Assembly: GCA_900473795.1 (NCBI GenBank)
Contig: UCMT01000012.1
Location: forward strand, 1 to 64,000
Length of the DNA stretch: 64,000 bases
Direction of reading: 5' to 3'
From: Hyphomicrobiales bacterium
GTDB lineage: Bacteria > Pseudomonadota > Alphaproteobacteria > Rhizobiales > Rhizobiaceae
Below are positions 16,549 to 26,424 of this stretch, piece by piece. The notes under the pieces are model-generated. The model was given only the letters and a program-made list of their open reading frames with translations, had not been told where the DNA came from and searched no databases. Positions within the stretch are counted from its first letter, which is position 1, and each line of letters opens with the position of its first letter. Position numbers and translations under genes: made by a program.

Positions 16549-18175
16549 AGTGCATGTCCATCTGCTGCTTGTAGCGCTCGTAGTCGTAGGGAAGGATGGT
16601 CTGGCGTTCGATCATCCGATGCACGCGCGGCGGCGTCTCGCCGCGATGCAGTTCCATGAGCCGATCGCCGATTTCTGCGTCGGCCTGCGTCCGGCGCTGG
16701 TTGTGGCGGACATATTCCACCCAGGTCGGGACGTGATAGGTCTCGGTCCACACCGTCGGGTTTTCCAGATCCCGCATCAACCCCCATTGCCCGGCGCCAT
16801 CGCGGATGCGGATGCGGCGGCGCTCGGCCATGGCGGTCAGGAAGTCCGGCACGTCGTCGTCGGCGATGTCGTAGTCGATCATCACCACGATCGGGCCGCT
16901 GCGCGGCTTGAGGTCGAGCTTCAGGAGCGGCTCGGAGAAGCGGTTGAGCGGATCGAGATTGAGCGACTGGAATTCCGGCAGCGGCAATCTGAGGCCGATG
17001 GCGGCGCCGACGACCATCAGCAGCGCCGAAGCAATCAGCGCATTGGCCGGGCCATAGGTCTCGGCCGCCTGCCCCCACATCCAGCTGCCCGCCGCAATCC
17101 CGCCGAAGGTGGTGGTCTGGTAGAGCGACAGCGCCCGGCCGACGACCCAGCGCGGGGTCGAGAGCTGCACCGTCGTGTTGAACAACGACAAGGCCAGCAC
17201 CCAGCCGGCGCCGGAGAGAAGAAGCGCAAGGCTGGTCAGCCAGCCATAGGGGCTGGACGCGGTGACGAGAGCGCTGACGGCGAAACCGGCAAAGGCGATG
17301 CGCACGATCCACTCGCTCGACAGATGCTCGCGCAGGCGGGCGCTCAAGAGCGCCCCGCCGATGGCGCCGAGGCCGAAGGCGCCGAGCATAATGCCGTAGG
17401 TGAGCGGCCCGCCGGCGACGAGATCGCGGGCGACCAGCGGCAGCAGCGCAAGGATGGCGCTGGCCGACAGGCCGAAGACGAAGCCGCGGAACAGCACCTT
17501 GCCGATATTGGGCGACATGGCGACATAGCGCAGACCGGCGGAGATCGCCCGGCCCATCGATTCGCGCGGAAGCGTCGAGAGCGTCACTTCGCGGCGCCAG
17601 CGGATGAGCGCAAAGAGAAGCGCGAAATAGCTGAGCGTATTGGCAGCGAAGGCCGCGGCAGCGCCGGCCGCTGCGACGATGGCGCCGCCGATCGCCGGGC
17701 CGACGGAGCGGGTGATGTTGAAACCCATGCTGTTCAGCGCCACGGCGGCCGGCAGCACGTCGCGCGGCACCATGTCGCCGACGGAAGCCTGCCAGGAGGG
17801 ATTGTTCAGCGCCGTGCCGCAGCCGATCAGGAACGTGAAGAACAAAAGCAGCCAGGGCGTGACAAGGCCGAAATGGGCGCAGACCGTCAGAAGCGCCGAG
17901 ACGGCCAGCATGAAACACTGGGCGATCAGCATGATGCGGCGACGGTCGAAATTATCGGCGAGCGCGCCGGAGACGAGCGAGAACAGCATGATCGGCAGCG
18001 AGGTCGAAGCCTGCACCAGCGCCACCATGTTCACCGAATCCGAGATCGACGTCATCATCCAGGCGGCGCCGACGGCCTGGACGAGCCCGCCGAAGTTGGA
18101 GGCGAGGCTTGCCACCCAGATGACGCGAAACGTGTCGTGCCGGAAAGGCGCCAATGGCGATAGGCGATGCGGCAA
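16547..18175 (-). CDS. MFS exporter with C-terminal extra domain
   Basis: A 542-residue protein. The first 410 or so residues are a major facilitator of the MFS_3/EntS type, with about 11-12 membrane segments and the loop motif ADNFDRRR between helices 2 and 3. The last 130 residues are soluble and resemble the ferredoxin-like antibiotic-monooxygenase/DUF fold often fused to this transporter class (VMIDYDI, then the basic helix AMAERRRI). It probably exports a small hydrophobic compound. Translation starts at TTG 18175 behind GGGGAC; the protein then begins as relatives do. It is divergent from the rimP operon. Confidence 0.85.
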   Translation of the reverse strand: MPHRLSPLAPFRHDTFRVIWVASLASNFGGLVQAVGAAWMMTSISDSVNMVALVQASTSLPIMLFSLVSGALADNFDRRRIMLIAQCFMLAVSALLTVCAHFGLVTPWLLLFFTFLIGCGTALNNPSWQASVGDMVPRDVLPAAVALNSMGFNITRSVGPAIGGAIVAAAGAAAAFAANTLSYFALLFALIRWRREVTLSTLPRESMGRAISAGLRYVAMSPNIGKVLFRGFVFGLSASAILALLPLVARDLVAGGPLTYGIMLGAFGLGAIGGALLSARLREHLSSEWIVRIAFAGFAVSALVTASSPYGWLTSLALLLSGAGWVLALSLFNTTVQLSTPRWVVGRALSLYQTTTFGGIAAGSWMWGQAAETYGPANALIASALLMVVGAAIGLRLPLPEFQSLNLDPLNRFSEPLLKLDLKPRSGPIVVMIDYDIADDDVPDFLTAMAERRRIRIRDGAGQWGLMRDLENPTVWTETYHVPTWVEYVRHNQRRTQADAEIGDRLMELHRGETPPRVHRMIERQTILPYDYERYKQQMDMH

Positions 18176-18317
18176 GCGTTGTCCCCACCCTGTCAGTCTT
18201 TGATTGTCGTTGTGACGCTCAATCTAGGCCAGATCATGTGTCGGGCAAGCAAAAGTACGGACACAGGCAGGATTTCGCCACTTGGATCCCGCATCGCCCA
18301 GCAAGCCACGGCATATC

Positions 18318-18346
18318 TTGCATTTGCGGATGATCAAGCGTATATG
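18318..18346 (+). promoter_or_regulatory. Predicted promoter of the rimP-nusA-infB operon
   Basis: TTGCAT (18318-18323), a 17-base spacer and TATATG (18341-18346). Transcription would start near 18353 and give an 80-base leader containing the terminator-like hairpin at 18373. Confidence 0.5.
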
Positions 18347-18372
18347 ACGCTCAAATTCTTGATCGGTTGATG

Positions 18373-18407
18373 AAGAGTGGGCCCGTCAGGACCCGCTCTT
18401 TTTTATT
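18373..18407 (+). terminator. Leader terminator/attenuator before rimP
   Basis: A nine-base stem AAGAGTGGG (18373-18381) pairs with CCCGCTCTT (18392-18400) around a ten-base loop, followed at once by TTTTATT. It has full rho-independent terminator form but lies between the operon promoter and the rimP start at 18432. It therefore probably sets read-through into an operon that itself encodes NusA, a termination factor. Confidence 0.7.
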
Positions 18408-18431
18408 ACCGATGGTTTGGGAGAGCATCGT

Positions 18432-19049
18432 TTGTCAGACACGACAGCGACAGAAAACACGCAGGAACCGCGGCTGGTCACCGAAACCGGAATCGACCGC
18501 CGCATCGCCGACATCATCGAGCCGGTGCTCGTTCCGATGGGATACCAGCTGGTGCGGGTTCGCCTGACCTCGCAGAACGGCGCGACACTGCAGATCATGG
18601 CCGAGCGCACCGACGGGACGATGACGGTCCAGGATTGCGAAGCCATCTCGACGGCGATTTCGCCGGTTCTCGATGTGGAAGATCCGGTCGACAAGGCGTA
18701 TCATCTCGAAGTGTCCTCGCCCGGCATCGACCGGCCGATGGTGCGCAAGTCGGATTTCAGCCGCTGGGCCGGCCATCTGATCAAGTGCGAGACCTCGATC
18801 CTGGTCGACAATCGCAAGCGTTTTCGGGGCAAGATCGTTGCGGCCGATGATGAGGGTTTCACCATCGAGCGCGACCAGCCGGCCTATGGCGAAGAGCCGC
18901 GGGTTACCATTCCCTTCACGGCGCTGGCCGAAGGCAGGCTGATCCTGACGGACGACCTGATCCGCGATGCGCTGGCGGCAGACAAGAAGGCCAAGGCGGC
19001 ACAGGCGGCGAACGAAAACTTCGAAGACGAAGATTCGCCGATCGAATGA
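18432..19049 (+). CDS. rimP: Ribosome maturation factor RimP
   Basis: Needed for assembly of the 30S ribosomal subunit. The 205-residue protein shows the RimP N-domain ([16 protein letters not shown]), the conserved SPGIDRP motif and the SH3-like C-domain ([11 protein letters not shown]). A rhizobial-type acidic tail follows. The TTG at 18432 is preferred because GGGAGAG lies six bases upstream and the protein then starts MSDTTATE; a TTG at 18417 lacks a ribosome site. It is the first gene of the operon and is followed by nusA, ylxR and infB, as in most bacteria. Confidence 0.94.
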   Translation: MSDTTATENTQEPRLVTETGIDRRIADIIEPVLVPMGYQLVRVRLTSQNGATLQIMAERTDGTMTVQDCEAISTAISPVLDVEDPVDKAYHLEVSSPGIDRPMVRKSDFSRWAGHLIKCETSILVDNRKRFRGKIVAADDEGFTIERDQPAYGEEPRVTIPFTALAEGRLILTDDLIRDALAADKKAKAAQAANENFEDEDSPIE

Positions 19050-19106
19050 GTTTATGGCGCGGGACGCTTCAGGACGAAGCCCCGGCAATCAGACGGAGAC
19101 TTGAAA

Positions 19107-20714
19107 ATGGCAGTGAGTGCTAACCGGCTCGAACTTCTGCAGATCGCGGATGCCGTCGCGCGCGAAAAGGTGATCGACCGCGAAATCGTTCTGGCCGCCA
19201 TGGCCGACGCGATCCAGAAGGCGGCACGCTCGCGCTATGGTTCGGAGAGCAACATCCGCGCCGACATCAATTCCAAGACCGGTGAAATCCGCCTTCAGCG
19301 CCTGCTCGAAGTGGTCGAGGCTGCCGAGGACTATTCCACGCAGATCCCGCTCGAACTGGCGCGTGACCGCAACCCGGACGCCAAGCTCGGCGACTTCATC
19401 GCCGATCCGTTGCCGCCGATGGATTTCGGCCGCATCGCCGCCCAGTCGGCCAAGCAGGTCATCGTCCAGAAGGTGCGCGAAGCCGAGCGTGACCGTCAAT
19501 TCGACGAATTCAAGGATCGCATCGGCGAAATCGTCAACGGTACGGTCAAGCGCGTCGAATATGGCAATGTCATCGTCGACCTCGGCCGTGGCGAAGGCAT
19601 CATCCGCCGTGACGAAATGATCCCGCGCGAGAACATGCGCTATGGCGATCGCGTCCGCTCCTACGTCTATGACGTGCGTCGCGAACAGCGCGGCCCGCAG
19701 ATCTTCCTGTCGCGTACGCATCCGCAGTTCATGGTGAAGCTGTTCACCATGGAAGTTCCGGAAATCTACGACGGCATCATCCAGATCCGCTCGGTTGCCC
19801 GCGACCCCGGCTCGCGCGCCAAGATCGCCGTAATCTCGAACGACAGTTCGATCGATCCGGTCGGCGCCTGCGTCGGTATGCGCGGTTCGCGCGTCCAGGC
19901 CGTCGTCGCCGAACTGCAGGGCGAAAAGATCGACATCATTCCGTGGTCCCAGGATCCGGCGTCGTTCATCGTCAACGCGCTGCAGCCGGCCGAAGTCGCC
20001 AAGGTCGTTCTCGACGAGGACGCGGAGCGCATCGAAGTCGTGGTGCCGGACGAGCAGCTGTCGCTCGCCATCGGCCGCCGCGGCCAGAACGTCCGCCTCG
20101 CCTCGCAGCTCACCGGCTGGGACATCGACATCATGACGGAAGCGGAAGAATCCGAACGCCGCCAGAAGGAATTCAACGAGCGCACCAACCTGTTCATGGA
20201 AGCGCTCGACGTCGACGAAATGGTCGGCCAGGTTCTGGCTTCGGAAGGCTTCGCCGCCGTCGAGGAACTGGCTTACGTCGAACTCGACGAAATCGCCTCG
20301 ATCGACGGTTTCGATGAAGACACGGCAAACGAGCTGCAGACCCGTGCCCGCGAATATCTCGAGCGCCTGGAAGCGGAAATGGACGCCAAGCGCAAGGAAC
20401 TCGGCGTGTCAGACGAACTGCGCTCGATCGACGGCATGACCGCCCAGATGCTGGTGGCGCTCGGCGAAGACGGCATCAAGTCGATGGAAGACTTTGCAGG
20501 CTGCGCCGCCGACGACCTCGTCGGCTGGTCCGAGCGCAAGGACGGCGAGACGAAGAAGTTCGAAGGCCTGTTCTCCAAGCTTGAAGTCTCGCGCATCGAA
20601 GCCGAGCGCATGGTGCTGCAGGCGCGCCTCGCGGCCGGCTGGATCACCGAAGAAGATCTGGCGCGCGAGGAAGAAGCGCTCGAAGTCGTGGAAGGCGCGG
20701 AACAGGACGCCTGA
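19107..20714 (+). CDS. nusA: Transcription termination/antitermination factor NusA
   Basis: Binds RNA polymerase and nascent RNA to control pausing, termination and antitermination. The 535-residue protein has the N-terminal polymerase-binding domain, an S1 domain (about residues 130-200), two KH domains with the conserved [12 protein letters not shown] and [14 protein letters not shown], and two C-terminal acidic helix-hairpin-helix repeats. The ATG at 19107 follows GGAG at eight bases. It lies in the rimP-nusA-ylxR-infB operon downstream of a leader terminator it could itself influence. Confidence 0.97.
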   Translation: MAVSANRLELLQIADAVAREKVIDREIVLAAMADAIQKAARSRYGSESNIRADINSKTGEIRLQRLLEVVEAAEDYSTQIPLELARDRNPDAKLGDFIADPLPPMDFGRIAAQSAKQVIVQKVREAERDRQFDEFKDRIGEIVNGTVKRVEYGNVIVDLGRGEGIIRRDEMIPRENMRYGDRVRSYVYDVRREQRGPQIFLSRTHPQFMVKLFTMEVPEIYDGIIQIRSVARDPGSRAKIAVISNDSSIDPVGACVGMRGSRVQAVVAELQGEKIDIIPWSQDPASFIVNALQPAEVAKVVLDEDAERIEVVVPDEQLSLAIGRRGQNVRLASQLTGWDIDIMTEAEESERRQKEFNERTNLFMEALDVDEMVGQVLASEGFAAVEELAYVELDEIASIDGFDEDTANELQTRAREYLERLEAEMDAKRKELGVSDELRSIDGMTAQMLVALGEDGIKSMEDFAGCAADDLVGWSERKDGETKKFEGLFSKLEVSRIEAERMVLQARLAAGWITEEDLAREEEALEVVEGAEQDA

Positions 20715-20746
20715 GAGGGCGTTGCTGATCGTGATCCGGGCCGCTG

Positions 20747-21433
20747 ATGCTGCTTGAAGACAAAGATCCCGCCGGGGACATCGAAGGTGAAGCAGTGAAC
20801 GGCCGCATGTGCATCGTGACACGGCAGAGCGGGACGCCGGAAACGCTGATCCGCTTTGTCGCCGCCCCTGACGGCCGGGTGGTGCCGGACCTGAAGAAGC
20901 AGCTGCCGGGCCGCGGCTGCTGGGTCAGCGCCGAACGGGCCGTGCTGGAAAAGGCAATCGCCAAGAAGCTGTTTGCCCGCGGCCTGAAGAAGGCCGACGT
21001 GACGGCCGGGCCGGAGCTCGCCGACGAGGTGGACCGGCTCTTGTCGATGCAGCTCGCCGGCATGATGAACATGGCGCGCAAGGCCGCGCAGTTCATCAGC
21101 GGCGCCTCGAAGGTGGAGCAGGCGGTGCGCGCCATGGCGGCGCTCGCCACGTTCCACGCGGTCGATGCGGCCGCCGACGGGGTGCGCAAGATCGACCAGG
21201 CCCGCAAGGCGATGAGCTTTGTCGCCGATGACGGACAGGAAATACCCTCCTTCCACTTCTTCACCGAGGCGGAAATGGACGGGCTTTTGGGTCAGAATGC
21301 TTTTATCCACGCTTGCGCGCTTGCAGGGCAGGCGGGTGAGGGTGTAGTGAAGCGCGCAAACATGCTCGAAAGGTACCGGGGAACCGTCCCGGTCCGAGCC
21401 GTTGGCGCCGACACTGGCTTGCCGACACAATGA
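20747..21433 (+). CDS. YlxR-L7Ae fusion RNA-binding protein
   Basis: A 228-residue protein combining two RNA-binding modules. The N-terminal part is the YlxR fold (MCIVTRQSG, then the GRGCWV motif), recently linked to RNase P modulation in Gram-positives. Residues about 90-180 look like an L7Ae/YlxQ domain (GMMNMARKAAQFISG), with a C-terminal extension beyond. In Firmicutes ylxR and ylxQ are separate genes between nusA and infB; here they are fused, as is usual in alphaproteobacteria. The start is uncertain because no strong ribosome site is visible. Confidence 0.88.
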   Translation: MLLEDKDPAGDIEGEAVNGRMCIVTRQSGTPETLIRFVAAPDGRVVPDLKKQLPGRGCWVSAERAVLEKAIAKKLFARGLKKADVTAGPELADEVDRLLSMQLAGMMNMARKAAQFISGASKVEQAVRAMAALATFHAVDAAADGVRKIDQARKAMSFVADDGQEIPSFHFFTEAEMDGLLGQNAFIHACALAGQAGEGVVKRANMLERYRGTVPVRAVGADTGLPTQ

Positions 21434-21538
21434 CGCGGGTCACCGGCGAAGGCCGGCCAAACTGCGATTGTACATATGAAATCGAACGACGGGGTCTGGT
21501 GATACGCATCCGGCCCTGATCTTAGGAAACGGAACGGA

Positions 21539-24223
21539 ATGACCGACAACAACGACGACAAGACATTCGGCGGAGTGAAGAAGACGCTGACCCTGAAGCC
21601 CTCCGGGGTCAGTCAGGGAACTGTTCGGCAGGACATGGGTCGTGGCCGGACGAAGGCGGTCGTGGTCGAAACGCGCAAGCGGCGGCCGCATCGGCCGGAA
21701 GACGAAAAGCCGGTTGTTCCAATCACGACCCCGGCCGCACGCGCGCCGGAGCAACGGCCGGCACCCGTTCAGCAGCCATCGCGTCCTGCGCCGCAGGCAC
21801 AGCAGCCGCGCCAGGACAACCGTCAGCAGGACAGCAACCGCCCGCGCGTCGGCGTGGTGCTGAACCAGCTTTCGGCCGGCGAGATCGATGCCCGCCGCCG
21901 TGCACTTGCCGAAGCGCAACTTCGCGATGCCGAAGACGCCAAGCGCCGTGCCGCCGAAGAGGCGCTCCGTCAGGCCGAGGAAGCCGCCCGCCTGAAGCAC
22001 GAACAGGAAGAAGCCGCCCGCCGTGCCGCCGAAGAGGCAGCCCGTTCGCCGGCCGAGCGCGAAGCCGAGAAGGTCGCCGTCGAAGCCGCCAAGGCAGCGG
22101 AAGCCGAAGCAGCCGCGGTCGAAGCCCGCCGCGCCGAAGACCGCGCACGCGCCCAGGCCGTCAAGCCTGCGACGACGCCAGCGGTTACGCCGCCGGTCGG
22201 CCTGCGCGCCCGCAAGCCGGAAGCCGAAGACGACGATGCCCGCCCGAACCGCGGTGCCGCAGCTCCCGTTCGCGGCAAGGTGGTGCGTCCGGAGCCAGCC
22301 AAGGCGCCGGCCCGTCCGAAGACCGAGGAAGAACGCCGCAAGGGCAAGCTGACGCTGACCGCCGCTCTCGACGAAGACGGCAACGCGCGCGGCCGCTCGA
22401 TGGCTGCCATGCGCCGCCGGCAGGAGAAATTCCGCCGCAGCCAGATGCAGGAAACCCGCGAAAAGGTGATGCGCGAAGTGATTTTGCCGGAAACCATCAC
22501 CATTCAGGAACTGTCGCAGCGTATGTCCGAACGGGCCGTCGACGTGATCAAGTACCTGATGAAGGAAGGCCAGATGATGAAGCCGGGCGACGTCATCGAC
22601 GCCGACCTTGCCGAACTCATCGCCGGCGAATTCGGCCATACCGTCAAGCGCGTTTCGGAATCCGACGTCGAGGAAGGCATCTTCGATGCGGCCGATACCG
22701 GCGAAATGCTGCCGCGCGCGCCGATCGTCACCATCATGGGCCACGTCGACCACGGCAAGACCTCGCTGCTCGACGCCATCCGCCATGCGAACGTCGTATC
22801 CGGTGAAGCCGGTGGCATCACCCAGCATATCGGCGCCTATCAGGTGGAGCAGAACGGCAGCAAGATCACCTTCATCGATACCCCCGGCCACGCCGCGTTC
22901 ACCGCGATGCGTGCCCGTGGTGCCCAGGCGACCGACATTGCCGTGCTGGTCGTTGCAGCCGACGACAGCGTGATGCCGCAGACGATCGAATCCATCAACC
23001 ACGCCAAGGCGGCCGGTGTGCCGATCATCGTGGCGATCAACAAGATCGACAAGCATGAGGCGAACCCGGACAAGGTGCGCCAGCAGCTCCTGCAGCACGA
23101 AGTCTTCGTCGAATCCATGGGCGGTGAAGTGCTCGACGTCGAGGTTTCGGCCAAGACGCACAAGAACCTCGACAAGCTGCTCGAAGCCATCCTGCTTCAG
23201 GCGGAAATCCTCGACCTGCGCGCCGATGCGGACCGCACGGCCGAAGGAACCGTCGTCGAAGCGCAGCTCGACCGCGGCCGCGGTTCGGTTGCGACCGTTC
23301 TCGTCCAGAAGGGCACGCTGAAGCCGGGCCAGATCATCGTCGCCGGCGACCAGTGGGGCCGCGTGCGCGCGCTCGTCAACGACAAGGGCGAGCACGTCAA
23401 GGAAGCCCCGCCGTCGATGCCGGTGGAAATCCTCGGCCTTTCCGGCACGCCGCAGGCAGGCGACAAGTTCGCCGTCGTCGAGAACGAGAGCCGCGCCCGC
23501 GAAATCTCCGAATATCGTCAGCGGCTCGCCCGCGACAAGGCAGTCGCGCGCGCTTCCGGCCAGCGCGGCTCGCTCGAGCAGATGATGATGACCATGCAGA
23601 ATACGGGGCTCAAGGAGTTCCCGCTGGTCATCAAGGGCGACGTGCAGGGCTCGATCGAAGCCATTGCCGGTGCCCTCGAAAAGCTCGGCAACGACGAAGT
23701 GCGCGCCCGCATCGTCCATTCGGGCGCTGGCGCCATCACCGAGTCCGACATCTCGCTGGCGGAAGCCTCGAATGCCGCGATCATCGGCTTCAACGTCCGC
23801 GCCAATGCGCAGGCCCGCACGGCCGCCGAGCGCGCCGGCATCGAGATCCGCTACTACAACATCATCTACGATCTGACGGATGACGTGAAGGCGGCGATGT
23901 CGGGCCTGCTGTCGCCGGAGCGCCGCGAAACCTTCCTCGGCAATGCCGAGATCCTGGAGGTGTTCAACATCACCAAGGTCGGCAAGGTCGCCGGTTGCCG
24001 CGTCGTCGAAGGCAAGGTCGAACGTGGCGCAGGCGTCCGCCTGGTGCGCGACAACGTCGTCATCCACGAAGGCAAGCTCAAGACGCTCAAGCGCTTCAAG
24101 GACGAAGTCTCCGAAGTGCCGATGGGCCAGGAATGCGGCATGGCCTTCGAGAACTACGAAGACATCCGCGCCGGAGACACGATCGAGTGCTTCCGCGTCG
24201 AGCACATCACCCGCACGCTGTAA
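21539..24223 (+). CDS. infB: Translation initiation factor IF-2
   Basis: GTPase that brings initiator tRNA to the 30S subunit. The 894-residue protein has a long Ala/Glu/Arg-rich coiled or disordered N-terminal region (to about residue 310), an IF2_N segment ([12 protein letters not shown]), then the G domain with GHVDHGKTS (G1), DTPGHAAF (G3) and NKID (G4). Domains II, III and the C-terminal fMet-tRNA-binding domain ending HITRTL follow. AGGA lies upstream of the ATG at 21539. It is the last gene of the operon, followed by a hairpin terminator. rbfA, often next, is absent. Confidence 0.98.
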   Translation: MTDNNDDKTFGGVKKTLTLKPSGVSQGTVRQDMGRGRTKAVVVETRKRRPHRPEDEKPVVPITTPAARAPEQRPAPVQQPSRPAPQAQQPRQDNRQQDSNRPRVGVVLNQLSAGEIDARRRALAEAQLRDAEDAKRRAAEEALRQAEEAARLKHEQEEAARRAAEEAARSPAEREAEKVAVEAAKAAEAEAAAVEARRAEDRARAQAVKPATTPAVTPPVGLRARKPEAEDDDARPNRGAAAPVRGKVVRPEPAKAPARPKTEEERRKGKLTLTAALDEDGNARGRSMAAMRRRQEKFRRSQMQETREKVMREVILPETITIQELSQRMSERAVDVIKYLMKEGQMMKPGDVIDADLAELIAGEFGHTVKRVSESDVEEGIFDAADTGEMLPRAPIVTIMGHVDHGKTSLLDAIRHANVVSGEAGGITQHIGAYQVEQNGSKITFIDTPGHAAFTAMRARGAQATDIAVLVVAADDSVMPQTIESINHAKAAGVPIIVAINKIDKHEANPDKVRQQLLQHEVFVESMGGEVLDVEVSAKTHKNLDKLLEAILLQAEILDLRADADRTAEGTVVEAQLDRGRGSVATVLVQKGTLKPGQIIVAGDQWGRVRALVNDKGEHVKEAPPSMPVEILGLSGTPQAGDKFAVVENESRAREISEYRQRLARDKAVARASGQRGSLEQMMMTMQNTGLKEFPLVIKGDVQGSIEAIAGALEKLGNDEVRARIVHSGAGAITESDISLAEASNAAIIGFNVRANAQARTAAERAGIEIRYYNIIYDLTDDVKAAMSGLLSPERRETFLGNAEILEVFNITKVGKVAGCRVVEGKVERGAGVRLVRDNVVIHEGKLKTLKRFKDEVSEVPMGQECGMAFENYEDIRAGDTIECFRVEHITRTL

Positions 24224-24253
24224 TGGCGTCCGGACTGGAATGACACTCTTCAG

Positions 24254-24279
24254 AATGGCGGCCTCGGCCGCCATTTTGC
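24254..24279 (+). terminator. Terminator after infB
   Basis: A nine-base stem AATGGCGGC/GCCGCCATT with a CTCG tetraloop runs into TTTTG. It marks the 3' end of the rimP-nusA-ylxR-infB operon. Confidence 0.75.
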
Positions 24280-24383
24280 TGTGCGGCTGTATCGGCAGCC
24301 GCTGAGGCCGTCACAAAAGAGCCCGGAAAGCGGAAATGCCGCCGTCCGGGCCGTAACTCGGTCTTTGCAGCCGTCCAAGCCGA

Positions 24384-24833
24384 TCAGACCTGCTTGCCGA
24401 TCCTGGCGTCGACAGACTGGGAATTCGATCCGCGCACGGCGAAGAAGAGGAAGATTACCGCCCAGAGGATCGATTTTTCCGCGCCGGCGAGCCCCTCGCC
24501 CGTGACGATGCCGTGGAAATAGACGGTCACCAGCAGCACGATCATCGCCGCAAAGGCGGCCGGCCGGGTAAACAGGCCGATCGCAACGAGAATGCCGCCG
24601 AAGAATTCGGTCGCCGACAAGAGCGGCGACCAGAAGACGCCCGGATAGAAGCCGAGGCCCTCGACCATGCCGACGGCGCCGAAGGGATTGATGATCTTGC
24701 CGTAGCCATGGGTAACGAGAAGCACGCCCGCGACGACGCGCAACAGCGTTTCGGCCGTCGTATCGAATGGCAGGTAGAGCTTCTGCAGGGCAGGCAGCAT
24801 GGCTGGCGGCCGGGTTGATGAAATGTCAGTCAT
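24384..24833 (-). CDS. DoxX-family membrane protein
   Basis: A 149-residue four-helix membrane protein of the DoxX family, with the conserved LRVVAGVLLVTHGYGK in helix 1, EFFGGILVAIGLFTRPAA in helices 2-3 and a final helix near SILWAVIFLFF. Members are often linked to redox or thiol homeostasis, but the precise role is not established. A GAGGAG ribosome site precedes the ATG. The gene is transcribed away from the SelW-like gene, and its 3' end faces infB. Confidence 0.88.
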   Translation of the reverse strand: MTDISSTRPPAMLPALQKLYLPFDTTAETLLRVVAGVLLVTHGYGKIINPFGAVGMVEGLGFYPGVFWSPLLSATEFFGGILVAIGLFTRPAAFAAMIVLLVTVYFHGIVTGEGLAGAEKSILWAVIFLFFAVRGSNSQSVDARIGKQV

Positions 24834-25021
24834 GTTGACTCCTCATGAATTTTCGCAACGCAACACTCTCTTGCTGCGGAAATTGCACCGATCAAGGGAC
24901 GCCGCCTGAAAACATGATAAATTTAGTTGACAATTTCGTGAGGCGTTCTTGATCCCACGCGATTGCGGCCTATGCCACGGCCGGCTAAGTTGCGGTATTC
25001 GAGCTCCTTACGGACCCTGAC

Positions 25022-25303
25022 ATGAGCGAAAAGCCCCGCATCACCATCCTCTATTGCACCCAATGCAACTGGCTGCTGCGCGCCGCCTGGATGGCGCAGG
25101 AACTGCTCTCCACCTTCGGCGACAGCCTCGGCGAAGTGGCGCTCATTCCCGGCACCGGCGGCAATTTTGAAATTCATGTGGGCGAGACATTGATCTGGGA
25201 GCGCAAGCACGACGGCGGCTTCCCGGGACCGAAGGAGTTGAAGCAGCGGGTGCGCGACGTGATCGAACCGGGGCGCGACCTCGGCCATACGGACCGGTCC
25301 TGA
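25022..25303 (+). CDS. SelT/SelW/SelH-family redox protein (cysteine form)
   Basis: A 93-residue thioredoxin-like protein of the selenoprotein W (Rdx) family. The N-terminal strand-loop carries YCTQCNW, a CXXC motif where eukaryotic relatives have Sec. The later segments GTGGNFEIHVG and DGGFPGPKELKQRVRD are typical. It is presumed to take part in thiol redox reactions, with unknown partners. The gene ends five bases before the YqaA-like gene, so they are probably co-transcribed, and it is divergent from DoxX. Confidence 0.9.
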   Translation: MSEKPRITILYCTQCNWLLRAAWMAQELLSTFGDSLGEVALIPGTGGNFEIHVGETLIWERKHDGGFPGPKELKQRVRDVIEPGRDLGHTDRS

Positions 25304-25307
25304 CGCT

Positions 25308-25745
25308 TTGACGGCAGGCCCGCTTTTCTCAGTCTTCGGTGCCGCCTTCCTCTCCGCGACGCTGCTGATGGGCGTGTCCGAGGCGGCGCTGGTCGTTGCC
25401 GCCGCGCAGCAGGACGCCCGGCCTTTCCAGCTCTTTCTTGCGGCGACAGCAGGCAATGTGCTCGGCGCCGCCGTCAACTTCGCGCTCGGGCGTTCACTGC
25501 TGCGCTTCGAAGATCGCCGATGGTTTCCCGTCAGCCCGGCGAACCGGCGGAAGGCCGAGGCGCTCTTCGGCCGCTATGGACGGCCTGTGCTGCTGTTCTC
25601 CTGGCTGCCGGTGATCGGCGATCCGCTGACACTTGCAGCCGGGCTCATGCGAACGCCCTTCGCCGTCTTTCTCGTCTATGTGACGATCGGCAAGGCGGCG
25701 CGCTATGCGGTGCTGCTCTGGCTCTGGGAGGCCGTCGCCGGCTAA
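25308..25745 (+). CDS. YqaA-like membrane protein (DedA/SNARE-associated type)
   Basis: A 145-residue protein with about four hydrophobic segments, resembling the YqaA branch of the DedA superfamily: SEAALVVAAAQQ, GNVLGAAVNFALGR, then FSWLPVIGDPLTLAAGLMR. DedA proteins are envelope transporters or scramblases; YqaA itself has no settled function. The only suitable start is TTG at 25308, five bases after the upstream stop, consistent with translational coupling to the SelW-like gene. Confidence 0.82.
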   Translation: MTAGPLFSVFGAAFLSATLLMGVSEAALVVAAAQQDARPFQLFLAATAGNVLGAAVNFALGRSLLRFEDRRWFPVSPANRRKAEALFGRYGRPVLLFSWLPVIGDPLTLAAGLMRTPFAVFLVYVTIGKAARYAVLLWLWEAVAG

Positions 25746-25749
25746 CCTG

Positions 25750-25778
25750 CAAGAAAACGGCGGGGAGAACCCCGCCGT
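25750..25778 (-). terminator. Terminator of the BA14K-type gene
   Basis: A perfect nine-base stem ACGGCGGGG/CCCCGCCGT with a four-base loop. On the minus strand it is followed by TTTTCTT, so it terminates the gene at 25798-26208. It may also slow transcripts from the YqaA side. Confidence 0.85.
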
Positions 25779-25797
25779 CGATCGGACGAGAGTGCTC

Positions 25798-26208
25798 TCA
25801 GCGATAGGGCGAATAGCAGATCCTGTAGGCGCCGCCATAGCTCAGGAACCGGTTGGTTGCCGGATCGTAGGAGCGATACCGCTGCAGGCACCAGTTCACA
25901 TGGGCGCTATAACCACGGCGGACGTAGCGATCGCGGTAATACGGCCGCGGGGTGACATAGACGTCGACATTGGGCCGCCGGTAGTAAGGCCGGTAGCCGT
26001 AGGGCCGATAATAGCGGCGGTCGCCATAATAAGGCCGGTAGTCACGGTACGAGCCGCCATAGTCACGCCGGTAGTACTGCACTTCCGTCGGTTGATCGAT
26101 CTTCACATCCGGAACGGCAAGCGGAATCGCTTGCGCAGAAGCTACAGGTGTCATGATGGACGCGACGCTCACCGCGCAGCCAATAACGAAATTCCGAAAT
26201 CCCGCCAT
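25798..26208 (-). CDS. BA14K-type secreted Tyr/Arg-rich protein
   Basis: A 136-residue exported protein. The signal peptide ends ASAQA. The middle is a low-complexity stretch of RPYY and DRRYY repeats. The C-terminal domain has the BA14K pattern HVNWCLQRYRSYDPATNRFLSY and ICYSPYR, two cysteines likely to form a disulfide. The Brucella relative is a lectin-like immunogenic protein; in rhizobia the role is unknown. The ATG at 26208 is chosen because GAGGA lies five to six bases upstream; an ATG at 26220 is too close to its ribosome site. Confidence 0.85.
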   Translation of the reverse strand: MAGFRNFVIGCAVSVASIMTPVASAQAIPLAVPDVKIDQPTEVQYYRRDYGGSYRDYRPYYGDRRYYRPYGYRPYYRRPNVDVYVTPRPYYRDRYVRRGYSAHVNWCLQRYRSYDPATNRFLSYGGAYRICYSPYR

Positions 26209-26424
26209 TTGTTTCCTCATTTCTCCCAAAAGGGTTTGCTTCGGTTGGTGTCCCTGTTTCATATAACGGGCATTGTTCTTATTTTATTCGTGTCTTGCCC
26301 ATTGTCCGACTGCAAATTCAGCATCTCTTGGCGTCCAACCCCTTCCAGGTGGTAGAATGCCCCAATATTTCCTGTAAGTCACTCGCCCCGTTATCAAAAT
26401 CCTGTCAACCCGACGGAGAACAGA

